From Pseudomonas sp. LD120 (GTDB lineage Bacteria > Pseudomonadota > Gammaproteobacteria > Pseudomonadales > Pseudomonadaceae), in assembly GCF_009861525.1 (NCBI RefSeq), contig NZ_WVHL01000005.1, positions 2,728,001 through 2,792,000 of the forward strand: a stretch of 64,000 bases of DNA. The letters are read 5' to 3'. The position numbers and the translations under genes are program-made. Shown piece by piece: positions 8,301 to 15,838 of the stretch (within the stretch, counting starts at the first letter, position 1; the number at the start of each line of letters is the position of its first letter). The notes beneath the pieces were generated by a model. It did no database searches. It was not told the DNA's origin and was given only the letters and a program-made list of their open reading frames with translations.

Positions 8301-8735
8301 ATGACCAGCTTGGTTAGCACCATTGCCGCCGCCCCTTCGGCCATTGCCCTGATGCATTTTTCCAACCGTCTGACCTTTGAAACCGACTGTTCCGACGTCT
8401 ACAGCAGTCAGCAGAGCGGTGAGGTGGATTTTGTGCTGCTGGATGTGCGCGCAGCCGAGGCCTTTGCCCGTGGCCACCTGCCCGGTGCGATCAATATTCC
8501 CGGGCGCCTGCTCACGGCCGAGCGCCTGGCCGGTTATGCCCGGAGCACCCTGTTCGTGGTGTATTGCGCCGGCCCGCATTGCAATGGCGCGAACAAGGCG
8601 GCGCTGAAGCTGGCGGTTTTGGAGTATCCGGTGAAGGAGATGATTGGCGGTGTCACGGGCTGGTTGGATGAAGGTTTGCCGCTCAGCCTCGACGCATCGA
8701 GCGCCGATCAGGGGACGGTTGCCTGCGCCTGCTGA
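8301..8735 (+). CDS. Rhodanese-like domain protein
   Basis: A single-domain rhodanese of 144 residues. LLDVRAAEAFARGHLPGAINIPGR is the classic DxR...GHIPGA block, and VVYCAGPHCNGANKAALKL holds the persulfide-forming cysteine in the active loop. The ATG at 8301 follows GGAG at good spacing, which selects it over an ATG four codons upstream. It is divergent from the ftrA-like regulator and is probably its target. It may act in sulfur transfer or detoxification; the specific acceptor is not evident. Confidence 0.88.
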   Translation: MTSLVSTIAAAPSAIALMHFSNRLTFETDCSDVYSSQQSGEVDFVLLDVRAAEAFARGHLPGAINIPGRLLTAERLAGYARSTLFVVYCAGPHCNGANKAALKLAVLEYPVKEMIGGVTGWLDEGLPLSLDASSADQGTVACAC

Positions 8736-8809
8736 GCCAAGATCAGACAATGTGCCGGGCAAATGCACCGTTTTGACGCGAACGTCGGGTTTTTCAAAGG
8801 TAATTGCAG

Positions 8810-8849
8810 CGCACAGGTGCAAGGGCGCAGGGCCTTGGGCACCTGTGCG
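8810..8849. terminator. Strong inverted repeat between rhodanese and amino-acid binding protein genes
   Basis: CGCACAGGTGC and GCACCTGTGCG form a perfect 11-bp stem around an 18-nt loop that can itself pair AAGG with CCTT. There is no strong T run afterwards, so it may be a weak terminator for the rhodanese gene or a structured leader for the binding-protein gene 128 bp downstream. Confidence 0.45.
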
Positions 8850-8976
8850 GTATTTCTATAAGTATTTGTCGCATAAACACAATCTGCTTCCAGGGAGCCG
8901 CTCTAGACTGCTGGCCACTTCGATTTCCACGCAATCGAATTCTGCCAATAAAAGTCTCCGCCCCCTGGAGTTATAA

Positions 8977-9756
8977 ATGAACAAGTTTGTGCTGTTTGGT
9001 GCGCTTGCACTGTCGCTGTTTTCCTTCACCGCTTCGGCCGACGAGGCCAAGCCGATCCGCATCGGTATCGAAGCCGGCTACCCGCCGTTCTCGATGAAGA
9101 CCCCGGACGGCAAGCTCACCGGTTTCGACGTGGACCTGGGCGACGCTCTGTGCGAGCAGATGAAAGTCAAATGCACCTGGGTCGAGCAGGAGTTCGATGG
9201 CCTGATCCCGGCGCTGAAGGTGAAGAAAATCGACGCCATTCTGTCGTCCATGACCATCACCGACGACCGCAAGAAGAACGTCGATTTCACCATCAAGTAC
9301 TACCACACCCCGGCGCGCTTCGTGATGAAGGCCGATACCCCCATCAAGGACCCGCTGACCGAGCTCAAGGGCAAGAAAGTCGGTGTGCTGCGCGCCAGTA
9401 CCCACGACCGCTTCGCCACTGAAGTGCTGGTGCCCGCCGGTATCGAACTGGTGCGCTATGGCTCCCAGCAGGAAGCCAACCTGGACATGGTGTCCGGTCG
9501 CGTCGATGCGCTGTTGGCCGACTCGGTCAACCTTGACGACGGGTTCCTGAAAACCGACGCCGGCAAGGGCTTTGCCTTCGTCGGTCCCGAGTACAACGAT
9601 CCGAAGTACTTCGGTGGCGGCGCCGGCATCGCGGTGCGCAAGGGTGACAAGGCGCTGGCGGAGAAATTCAATACCGCCATCGGCGAAATCCGCGCCAACG
9701 GCAAGTACAAGCAAGTGCAGGACAAGTACTTCGATTTCGACGTCTACGGCGAGTAA
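8977..9756 (+). CDS. Periplasmic amino-acid binding protein of an ABC transporter (LAO/AotJ-like)
   Basis: 259 residues with a cleavable signal peptide (MNKFVLFGALALSLFSFTASA then DEAKPIRIGIEAGYPPF). The solute-binding family 3 signatures are clear: GFDVDLGDALCEQMKVKC, FDGLIPALKVKKIDAILSSMTIT and the R-containing ligand segment. Close resemblance to lysine/arginine/ornithine binding proteins suggests basic amino acids, but the ligand cannot be fixed. No permease or ATPase gene adjoins it, so it is an orphan that must use a transporter elsewhere. A strong terminator follows 25 bp after the stop. Confidence 0.9.
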   Translation: MNKFVLFGALALSLFSFTASADEAKPIRIGIEAGYPPFSMKTPDGKLTGFDVDLGDALCEQMKVKCTWVEQEFDGLIPALKVKKIDAILSSMTITDDRKKNVDFTIKYYHTPARFVMKADTPIKDPLTELKGKKVGVLRASTHDRFATEVLVPAGIELVRYGSQQEANLDMVSGRVDALLADSVNLDDGFLKTDAGKGFAFVGPEYNDPKYFGGGAGIAVRKGDKALAEKFNTAIGEIRANGKYKQVQDKYFDFDVYGE

Positions 9757-9780
9757 GTCGTCGGGCTCGATGCATGAGGT

Positions 9781-9819
9781 AAAAAAAGGTGGCGGCCGCA
9801 ACTCGGTCGCCACCTTTTT
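9781..9819 (+). terminator. Rho-independent terminator
   Basis: GGTGGCG and CGCCACC flanked by A6 and T6 form a 13-bp stem (arms 9781-9793 and 9807-9819) ending in a T tract. It terminates the amino-acid binding protein gene and, with its A tract, could also act on the other strand. Confidence 0.9.
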
Positions 9820-9873
9820 TCTGCGCCGCTGTTTTATTCTGCACCGCGTTTTTTCTTGAAGCCTGGAGCCTGC

Positions 9874-10986
9874 ATGCAACGCATCGACCATTCCCTGCCC
9901 TGGGGCCACCTGGGCACCCAGCGCCAGCTCAGTGTGTTCCGCTTTGGCAGCGGCACGCGCAAGGTGTACATCCAGGCCAGCCTGCACGCCGATGAATTGC
10001 CGGGCATGCGCACCGCCTGGGAGCTCAAGCAGCGCCTGACGGAACTGGAGCGCCAGGGACGTTTGCAGGGCGTGATCGAACTGGTGCCGGTGGCCAACCC
10101 CATCGGCCTCGACCAGCAGGTTCAAGGCAGTCACCTGGGGCGTTTCGAACTGGGCAGCGGCAAGAACTTCAACCGTGCCTTCGTCGAGCTCAGTGGTCCG
10201 GTGGGCGACTTGATCGGCAAGCAACTGGGCACTGATGCCGCCATCAATATCGCCTTGATTCGCCGCACCATGGTCCAGGTGCTGGATGAGCTGCCGGCTC
10301 CGGGCTCGCAGCTGCAGGCCCTGCACCGGTTGCTGCTGCGCCATGCCTGCGACGCCGATATCACCCTCGACCTGCATTGCGATTTCGAAGCGGCGATCCA
10401 CCTCTATGCCTTGCCCCAGCACTGGCCGCGGTGGCAGTCCCTGGCGGCGCGTCTGAAGGCTGGGGTGGCGTTGCTTTGCGAGGATTCCGGCGGCAGCTCT
10501 TTCGACGAATCCTGCTCCTCGCCCTGGCTGCGCCTGGCCCGGGACTTTCCCCGGGCGGCGATTCCCCCGGCCAACCTGGCCGCCACCCTGGAGCTGGGCA
10601 GCATGGGCGACACCCGGGTCGAGCAGGCGCGAGCCAACTGCGAGGCCATCCTCGGCTTTCTGGCCGAGCAGGACCTGATCAGTGGCCAGTGGCCCGCTGC
10701 ACCGGATCAATGCTGTGAAGGCATGCCTTTCGAAGGCACCCAATACCTGTTCGCCCCGCACCCCGGAGTGGTCAGTTTTCTGCGCGATGCCGGCGAGTGG
10801 GTGGAGCGCGGCGACGCCCTGTTCGAAGTGGTGGACCCCTTGAACGACAGGGTCAGCACCGTGCGGGCCGGCACCAGCGGCGTGCTTTTTGCCCTGGACC
10901 GCGGGCGCTACACCCAGCCGGGCATCTGGCTGGCCAAGGTGGCTGGCCGCGAGGCGATCCGCGCCGGCAAGCTGATCAACGACTGA
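9874..10986 (+). CDS. Succinylglutamate desuccinylase/aspartoacylase family protein
   Basis: 370 residues with the zinc carboxypeptidase-like features of the AstE/AspA family: KVYIQASLHADELPGM (HxxE metal ligands), VPVANPIGL, NFNRAF, and DITLDLHCD with the third histidine. The C-terminal part (LFAPHPGVVSFLRDAGEWVERGDALFEVVDP) resembles a lipoyl-like barrel found in these deacylases. It probably removes an acyl group from an N-acylated amino acid. It begins 55 bp after the terminator of the amino-acid binding protein gene, so it is a separate transcription unit even though both concern amino acids. The substrate is unknown. Confidence 0.88.
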   Translation: MQRIDHSLPWGHLGTQRQLSVFRFGSGTRKVYIQASLHADELPGMRTAWELKQRLTELERQGRLQGVIELVPVANPIGLDQQVQGSHLGRFELGSGKNFNRAFVELSGPVGDLIGKQLGTDAAINIALIRRTMVQVLDELPAPGSQLQALHRLLLRHACDADITLDLHCDFEAAIHLYALPQHWPRWQSLAARLKAGVALLCEDSGGSSFDESCSSPWLRLARDFPRAAIPPANLAATLELGSMGDTRVEQARANCEAILGFLAEQDLISGQWPAAPDQCCEGMPFEGTQYLFAPHPGVVSFLRDAGEWVERGDALFEVVDPLNDRVSTVRAGTSGVLFALDRGRYTQPGIWLAKVAGREAIRAGKLIND

Positions 10987-11074
10987 ACCACGACGACAGG
11001 CGCGCACCAGGGTAGACGCGGGCAGGCCAAGGAAACCCCAGGCGCGTTTGCCCTCGATCCGCCATCGCGCCCTT

Positions 11075-11095
11075 CGCCGGCAAGCCGGCTCATAC
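11075..11095. repeat. REP element
   Basis: CGCCGGCAAGCCGGCTCATAC carries the GCCGGC-AA-GCCGGC core of the repeated extragenic palindrome common in the P. fluorescens group. Related copies occur in this window near 12248, 21828 and 27039. Confidence 0.8.
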
Positions 11096-11108
11096 AGTAG
11101 ATGTGTCC

Positions 11109-11507
11109 ATGTCCCGAGTGTCTGTGTCGATCCGCCTGCTGTTCACCCTGTGCCTGCTGGCGGCCAGCTTCAATCACCTGCGCGCCGCCCTGGACCATGG
11201 GCTGCTCTGGGACTATGGCTACGGCGCCGACACGCCCCTGGCCAGCCGGGCCTTCTGGGGCGCCCTGAGCTTTTTCGATCCGCTGGCGGCGTTGCTGCTG
11301 TGGGTGCGCCCGCGCTGGGGGTTGGTGCTGACCCTGGCGATCATCGTGCTGGACGTCGTGCACAACAGTTTCTATGTGGCGGCCCACAGCCAGTGGCTGG
11401 AAACCTTCTACCTGTCCCAGGCGGGGTTCGGGCTGGCGGTGCTGGTGCTGCTGCCTTTGGCCTGGAGGGGGCTGGGCTCACCCCCTGAGTCGAAGCGGGT
11501 CTACTGA
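11109..11507 (+). CDS. Small membrane protein of unknown function
   Basis: About 132 residues with four hydrophobic segments: SIRLLFTLCLLAAS, AFWGALSFFDPLAALLLW, LVLTLAIIVLDVVH and FGLAVLVLLPLAW. The arrangement is that of a four-helix inner-membrane protein. I do not recognise a family. An in-frame ATG two codons upstream (11103) is equally possible, and no strong ribosome binding site separates the two. The stop overlaps the convergent DcrB-like gene by 7 bp. Confidence 0.65.
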   Translation: MSRVSVSIRLLFTLCLLAASFNHLRAALDHGLLWDYGYGADTPLASRAFWGALSFFDPLAALLLWVRPRWGLVLTLAIIVLDVVHNSFYVAAHSQWLETFYLSQAGFGLAVLVLLPLAWRGLGSPPESKRVY

Positions 11508-12079
11508 CCGAGGATGTGCTTCATCAGCGCCGCATGGCCGGCCTTGTCCGCGGCCCGGGAAATCACCTGGATCACCGCCATGCGGGTGCCGGAGCCGGCG
11601 ATCAGGGTCGAGTTCAGGGTCTGGCCGCCGCCCTGGGTCGCAGTGCTGTCGATCTGCCGCACACCGAGGCCCTTGAGGGTCATGCTCTTTTCACTTTGCT
11701 TGCTGAAGTCCGGCAGCGCTGCGGCCTGTTGCGACAGGAACCCGCTGACCGCGGCATCGAGAAAGGCGCTGTCGTTGTCCTTGACCTGAGTACCGTTGGG
11801 AATGCTGTTCTGCGCGGCGATCACCACGGTGCGGGTGGTGGCGTTGGAATACAACGTGCCGCTGGCGCCCGCGGTGCCGTCGGCCTCGCTGCCGGCTGGC
11901 AGGGCCGAGGCGCTGAAGCCCTTGGGCAGGGTGAAGGACAGCTTGCCGTCGAGCATCGAGACTTTTTCTCCCAGCGCCGCTTTGGCCGTGGACTTGCCGG
12001 CGGCAACCGCGTTCAGCGCACCGAAGCCCGCCACTGCGGCGAACACTAGGACCAGGGCTTTTCTAGCGAAGGATGACAT
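11501..12079 (-). CDS. Secreted protein of unknown function (DcrB-like pattern)
   Basis: 192 residues with a clear signal peptide (KALVLVFAAVAGFGALNAVAA). The mature part begins with KVSMLDGKLSFTLPKGFSA and has an alternating beta pattern (GTLYSNATTRTVVIAAQ, TRMAVIQVISRA) like the DcrB/PsbP-type fold of small periplasmic proteins. No catalytic motif is visible. The ATG at 12079 follows two codons after another in-frame ATG (12085) and gives the cleaner signal peptide. It is monocistronic and convergent with the preceding membrane protein gene. Confidence 0.7.
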   Translation of the reverse strand: MSSFARKALVLVFAAVAGFGALNAVAAGKSTAKAALGEKVSMLDGKLSFTLPKGFSASALPAGSEADGTAGASGTLYSNATTRTVVIAAQNSIPNGTQVKDNDSAFLDAAVSGFLSQQAAALPDFSKQSEKSMTLKGLGVRQIDSTATQGGGQTLNSTLIAGSGTRMAVIQVISRAADKAGHAALMKHILGQ

Positions 12080-12247
12080 GCACAATCTCCAAGCATGGGA
12101 TCAAAGGCGCGCATCATCCCACGGTCGTCAGGGCCTGCTCCAGAGGGATTCGACGGATCAATGGCCGGGAATGCGTGCCGGCGCGGCTTGTGCTGGAGCG
12201 GTGGGCGGCGTTCCGCTTGCCGGTGCGCAAGTCCGCGAGACGGCTTT

Positions 12248-12268
12248 CGCCGGCAAGCCGGCTCCTAC
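12248..12268. repeat. REP element
   Basis: CGCCGGCAAGCCGGCTCCTAC, the canonical P. fluorescens-group REP. It overlaps the stop codon of the minus-strand membrane protein gene that begins at 12265. Confidence 0.85.
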
Positions 12269-13029
12269 GTGGTTGTTCGAGGTGTGCTCAACAATCGTTT
12301 GCTCAGGGCCAGCACCAGCATTGATACCGCCCCCCCCAGCACGAAGGCCCACAGCCCCAGAGAGGGCAGGGCCAGGGCCAGTACCAGGCAGAACGCGGCG
12401 AAGGAGTACAGGCCGGTGCTCAAGGCACGGAGCAGCACGGTGGTGAAGGCCACCCCATGGCTCTGATGGGAGAACACCGCCAATACGCTGCCCAACACCG
12501 GGAACACCGCGAGCATGCCGCTCCAGCGTTCGCCGACGGTGTTGGCCAGCAAGGTAACGGCCAGGGTCAACAGGGCCCCGGCGAGCATGCGGTAGACCAG
12601 CTTGTCGGACTGAGTGCCGGGCAGGGCGGGCACAGTCTTGACCCGGGGAAACACCCGGGGTGCCAGCAGCAGGGCGCTGGCGGCACAGAAAATGGAAAAC
12701 CCCAGGGAGGCCGGGACCAGGGCGATCACGCTGGCCAGCAGCACCCAGACCAGGGTGGCGATGCTCAGGGCCCCGGGCCAGGCCAGGGTCTGCGCGGCGT
12801 GGGTGTAGGCAACGCTGAAGGCGATCATGGCGAACAATGCCGAGAGGGCAGCCACTGCGGCGTGGGTGGCGAACACCGTGCCCTGCTCCAGGGCCAGAAA
12901 CAGCAGGATCGGCCCCACCACCACGGGAAAACCCGCAAGCCAGCCGGCAACATTCGGCCCCCAGCGCTTGCTCGCCAGGGAAATCAACAGCAGGAATCCG
13001 GGAACTGTCAGCAGTTTCAACAGCAGCAT
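12265..13029 (-). CDS. Integral membrane protein, unknown function
   Basis: 254 residues, almost entirely hydrophobic, with seven or eight likely transmembrane helices (LLKLLTVPGFLLLISLA; AGFPVVVGPILLFLAL; ALSIATLVWVLLASVIALVPA; MLAGALLTLAVTLLANTV; MLAVFPVLGSVLAVF; LVLALALPSLGLWAFVLGGAVSMLVLAL). The pattern WxxNVAGWLAGFPVVVGPI recurs in uncharacterised Pseudomonas membrane proteins. An upstream in-frame extension to 13197 lacks coding character, so the ATG at 13029 is used. The stop codon lies in a REP element. Confidence 0.7.
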   Translation of the reverse strand: MLLLKLLTVPGFLLLISLASKRWGPNVAGWLAGFPVVVGPILLFLALEQGTVFATHAAVAALSALFAMIAFSVAYTHAAQTLAWPGALSIATLVWVLLASVIALVPASLGFSIFCAASALLLAPRVFPRVKTVPALPGTQSDKLVYRMLAGALLTLAVTLLANTVGERWSGMLAVFPVLGSVLAVFSHQSHGVAFTTVLLRALSTGLYSFAAFCLVLALALPSLGLWAFVLGGAVSMLVLALSKRLLSTPRTTT

Positions 13030-13151
13030 GGGGGGCTCGGTGGATGAACGGTGCGCCACCCTAGCATCCAACCCGGCATTTGGTGCGTATCTGATACCTG
13101 TACCTGGCAAATAGCCAAGCGCCGGAGAGGGTAGGACAGTGCGGGGTTTTC

Positions 13152-13262
13152 TTGTACGAAACATTGAGGCTGAATCGGTTTTGAGCTTTTTGTACAAGTA
13201 TTTGTGAGTTTTATCGGGTTTTTATCGATAAAAGTTGTACAAAAATGAAATTCTCGTATAGG
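13152..13262 (+). promoter_or_regulatory. folE promoter with three TTGTAC-type operator-like repeats
   Basis: This AT-rich stretch holds TTGTACGA at 13152 and perfect 8-bp palindromes TTGTACAA at 13190 and 13235. The last overlaps a plausible -35 (TTGTAC, 13235-13240), 16 nt from a -10-like TATAGG (13257-13262). A transcript from there would start near 13268, just ahead of the structured leader. Repeated TTGTACA-like sites suggest a MerR-type or similar regulator; the protein is not in the window. Confidence 0.5.
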
Positions 13263-13278
13263 TTTTTCAGTGTGAGAT

Positions 13279-13406
13279 GAGGTGATCACTGGCCAGTTTT
13301 AGCTGTCCAGGTTGTCACTCTCCACACTTTGGGGTTCCCGAGGTCAAGCCCTGGTGGAATCAGGGCTGGGCCAGTTGTGTGGTTGGTCACCTCGGGGCCC
13401 TTTTTT
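13279..13406 (+). ncRNA. Riboswitch-like leader/attenuator of folE (class not recognised)
   Basis: Two exclusive folds are visible. Fold A: P1 pairs 13279-13288 (GAGGTGATCA) with 13384-13393 (TGGTCACCTC). It encloses hairpin P2 (13289-13296 with 13303-13310), P3 (CCACAC 13322-13327 with GTGTGG 13377-13382) and P4 (AGCCCTG 13347-13353 with CAGGGCT 13361-13367). Fold B: CCCGAGGT (13337-13344) pairs with ACCTCGGG (13389-13396), extended by GGG/CCC, followed by T6 at 13401-13406, an intrinsic terminator. Fold B uses five bases of the P1 strand, so P1 acts as antiterminator. No upstream plus-strand gene needs terminating, which favours leader attenuation. It does not match the conserved cores of the THF, ZTP, preQ1, Moco or cobalamin classes that I know. 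Confidence 0.6.
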
Positions 13407-13463
13407 CCCCTTGGCGCGTGCAAGGATTTGCCCGCCTCATTCACTTTGCGGAACCTGTGCGCC

Positions 13464-14024
13464 ATGTACGATCCTCTCTCCGAGCATTTCCACTGCATTC
13501 TCAAGGGGCTGGGTGAAGATCCTGCCCGCGAGGGCCTGCGCGATACCCCGCAGCGAGCGGCAAAGGCCTTGCGTTATCTGTGTCACGGCTACGACACCCG
13601 CCTCGAAGAGTTGGTCAACGGCGCGTTGTTCAGCTCCACCAGCGACGAGATGGTGATGGTTCAGGACATCGAGCTGTATTCCCTGTGCGAGCACCATCTG
13701 CTGCCCTTCATCGGTCGGGCCCATGTGGCTTACATCCCCACCGGCCAGGTGCTGGGGCTGTCCAAGGTGGCGCGGATCGTCGACATGTACGCTCGGCGCC
13801 TGCAGATCCAGGAGAACCTGACCCGGCAGATCGCCGAGGCGATCCAGGAAGTGACTCGGGCCGCCGGGGTGGCGGTGGTCATTGAAGCGCGGCACATGTG
13901 CATGATGATGCGCGGGGTGGAGAAGCAGAATTCGCTGATGAACACCTCAGTGATGCTAGGGGCTTTTCGCGAGTCCAGCAGCACGCGCCAGGAATTTCTC
14001 CAATTGCTGCGCAGGCAGCCCTGA
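13464..14024 (+). CDS. folE: GTP cyclohydrolase I
   Basis: 186 residues with the full type IA signature: LCEHHLLPFIGRAHVAYIP (zinc Cys and His), VLGLSKVARIVDMYARRLQIQENLT and RHMCMMMRGVEKQNS (second zinc cysteine). It converts GTP to dihydroneopterin triphosphate for folate or other pterins. It is the first gene of a tight operon: its stop abuts the ATG of the chalcone-isomerase-like gene. The long structured leader and repeated TTGTACAA sites set it apart from housekeeping folE copies. FolE, chalcone-isomerase-like, DUF3833 and DUF393 proteins are known companions in Pseudomonas clusters linked to B12-dependent MerR light regulators, so this may be a stress- or light-specific copy (inference). 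Confidence 0.93.
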   Translation: MYDPLSEHFHCILKGLGEDPAREGLRDTPQRAAKALRYLCHGYDTRLEELVNGALFSSTSDEMVMVQDIELYSLCEHHLLPFIGRAHVAYIPTGQVLGLSKVARIVDMYARRLQIQENLTRQIAEAIQEVTRAAGVAVVIEARHMCMMMRGVEKQNSLMNTSVMLGAFRESSSTRQEFLQLLRRQP

Positions 14025-14552
14025 ATGATGCGCGCCTGGCGTAGCACCGTGGTTCGCTGGCTGTGGCTGCTGGTGTTGTTCAGCACCACGGCCAGCGCTG
14101 GCTGGCAGGAGGCATTGCCCAATGCACGGCTGCTGGGCAGTGGTGAATTCACCTGGTTTGGGTTCAAGGTCTACAGCGCACGACTCTGGAGCCCGGAAAA
14201 GTCCTTGCGGGCCGATACCCCCTTCGCCCTGGAGCTGACCTACCGGCGCACGATCAGTCGTGAGGATCTGGTGCAAACCAGCCTCGAGGAAATCCAGCGC
14301 TTGTCCGGTGCCGGGGTCAGCCCGGCGCAACTCAAGGATTGGCAGGCGCAGATGCAGCGTGCCTTCGTCGATGTCGAACCGGGCCAGCGCATCACTGGGG
14401 TGTTCCTGCCCGGACGCGGGGTGCAGTTCTTTGTCGACCAGCGCTTGCAGCACGTGGTCGACGACGAGGCCTTCGCCCGGGCGTTCTTTGCCATCTGGCT
14501 CGACTCGCGCACCCGCAATCCGCAGTTGCGCGCACAACTGCTGGGCCGATAG
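14025..14552 (+). CDS. Chalcone isomerase-like periplasmic protein
   Basis: 175 residues with a signal peptide (VRWLWLLVLFSTTASA) and a chalcone-isomerase-like fold: ARLLGSGEFTWFGFKVYSARLW, then ALELTYRRTISREDLVQTSLEEIQRL and ITGVFLPGRGVQFFVDQ. In bacteria this family has no proven isomerase activity and may bind lipids or fatty acids. The ATG directly follows the folE stop, giving coupled translation. It recurs with DUF3833 and cyclopropane-fatty-acid-synthase genes in Pseudomonas, suggesting a membrane-lipid-related role (inference). Confidence 0.82.
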   Translation: MMRAWRSTVVRWLWLLVLFSTTASAGWQEALPNARLLGSGEFTWFGFKVYSARLWSPEKSLRADTPFALELTYRRTISREDLVQTSLEEIQRLSGAGVSPAQLKDWQAQMQRAFVDVEPGQRITGVFLPGRGVQFFVDQRLQHVVDDEAFARAFFAIWLDSRTRNPQLRAQLLGR

Positions 14553-14576
14553 CGGGCGCAGCACAGGAGATGTTCC

Positions 14577-15104
14577 ATGTTCAAGAAATACTTGCTGGTG
14601 CTGTGCCTCGGCCTGACCGCTTGCAGCGACACCGACATCAAGCAGTACCGTGAGCAGAAGCCCGAACTGGAACTGCGCCAGTTCTTCAGTGGCCGGGTGG
14701 AAGCCTGGGGCCTGTTCCAGAAGCGTTCCGGCGAGGTGATCAAGCGCTTCCATGTGCAGATCAATAGCCGCAGCGAAGGTGAGAAATTCATCATGCACGA
14801 GGACTTCACCTACAGCGACGGCACCCGCCAGACCCGGGTCTGGACCCTGGTGCCGGACGGTCCCGGCCTGTGGCGCGGCACCGCCGACGATGTGGTTGGC
14901 GAGGCCCGCGGCGAGGTCGCCGGCAATGCCCTGCGCTGGCGTTACGTGCTCAACCTGCCGGTGGACGGCACCACCTACCAGGTGCACTTCGACGACTGGA
15001 TGTACCTGCTGGATGAAAACACCCTGGCCAACCGCTCCTACATGACCAAGTTCGGTTTCGAGCTGGGGCAGGTGACCCTGTTCTTCCGCCGTCAGCCCGG
15101 CTGA
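14577..15104 (+). CDS. DUF3833 family lipoprotein
   Basis: 175 residues. The N-terminus MFKKYLLVLCLGLTACSD is a lipoprotein signal with a lipobox ending at the cysteine. The body (LRQFFSGRVEAWGLFQKRSGEVIKRFHV ... HFDDWMYLLDENTLANRSYMTKFGFELGQVTLFFRR) matches the DUF3833 family, predicted to be a lipocalin-like barrel. It follows the chalcone-isomerase-like gene by 24 bp on the same strand. The last codons lie at the start of a 97-bp tandem duplication. No biochemical function is established. Confidence 0.85.
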   Translation: MFKKYLLVLCLGLTACSDTDIKQYREQKPELELRQFFSGRVEAWGLFQKRSGEVIKRFHVQINSRSEGEKFIMHEDFTYSDGTRQTRVWTLVPDGPGLWRGTADDVVGEARGEVAGNALRWRYVLNLPVDGTTYQVHFDDWMYLLDENTLANRSYMTKFGFELGQVTLFFRRQPG

Positions 15105-15286
15105 GGCGCGCAGGCCCGGGACCCAGGACGGATCGTCGAGGAAGCGTCCGCGATGCTCGGGGCTGGGCAGCAGACACACCTCGTGGCGGCAGCCCGGCTG
15201 AGGCGCGCAGGCCCGGGACTCAGGACGGATCGTCGAGGAAGCGTCCGCGATGCTCGGGGCTGGGCAGCAGACACACCTCGTGGCGG
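15093..15286. repeat. 97-bp tandem duplication across two convergent gene ends
   Basis: Positions 15093-15189 are repeated at 15190-15286 with a single difference (C at 15123, T at 15220). The T creates the TGA stop of the minus-strand DUF393 gene. Copy 1 starts inside the last codons of the DUF3833 gene. Near-identity implies a recent duplication. Confidence 0.9.
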
Positions 15287-15750
15287 CCGAACCAGCGGTA
15301 GCGGTTGCCGGCGATCCGGTCGTAGGCCCAGTCCCGCAGTGGCCTCGGGATCCAGCGCAACAGGCGCAGCCAGCGCCAGGGGGCTGGCAGTTGCGCCATC
15401 AGGCGGATAAAGGCCTCGGAGCGTTGCGACAGCCCCTGGTCCTCGATCAACAGCACGCTGTCGAACTGCTCGCAAGGCTGGCCGAACCACTTCAGCAGGG
15501 CCTGGCCCTGGGGCGATTGCATGGACGCCAACTTGATTCGCCGCTGGCGGTCGTGGCGGATCACGAACTGCACCGAGGCATTGCACAGCTTGCACACCCC
15601 ATCGAACAGCAGCACCCGGTCGCCGGGTTGCAGGAAGGGGGGCAGGGGGGCGGATTCGGGTGTTGTCGCAGGGCTGTTCACGGGGGCTACCTTGGGGGTG
15701 CTGTCGAAGCCTGCGGCAGGGACCGCCAGGCGCTGCAAAGGCAGCAGCAT
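15220..15750 (-). CDS. DUF393 thiol-disulfide oxidoreductase-like (DCC) protein
   Basis: About 176 residues with RVLLFDGVCKLCNASVQFVIRHD, the DGxCxxC signature of the DCC family, and a C-terminal AYDRIAGNRYRWFGRHEVCLLP block. The CxxC suggests a redox function, not demonstrated. It converges on the folE operon and its family often accompanies these genes. An ATG four codons further upstream (15762) is possible. The stop codon exists only because of one base change in the second copy of the tandem duplication; copy 1 would read through. Confidence 0.82.
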   Translation of the reverse strand: MLLPLQRLAVPAAGFDSTPKVAPVNSPATTPESAPLPPFLQPGDRVLLFDGVCKLCNASVQFVIRHDRQRRIKLASMQSPQGQALLKWFGQPCEQFDSVLLIEDQGLSQRSEAFIRLMAQLPAPWRWLRLLRWIPRPLRDWAYDRIAGNRYRWFGRHEVCLLPSPEHRGRFLDDPS

Positions 15751-15838
15751 ACGCGCCTGCAAGGTGAACTTCAGGCTTGGGTACCTGTGCTGAAACCTCT
15801 AAGCTGGCCTCCTGCTTCAATCCGTCGTGGAAATCCCT

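Noticed and set aside
8971..11007. 678-codon minus-strand open frame
   Set aside because: Antisense to the amino-acid binding protein and deacylase genes and crosses a terminator; no recognisable domain.
13279..13406. Identification of the folE leader as a THF, ZTP (pfl) or preQ1 riboswitch
   Set aside because: The conserved core sequences I know for those classes are not found, so the class is left open.
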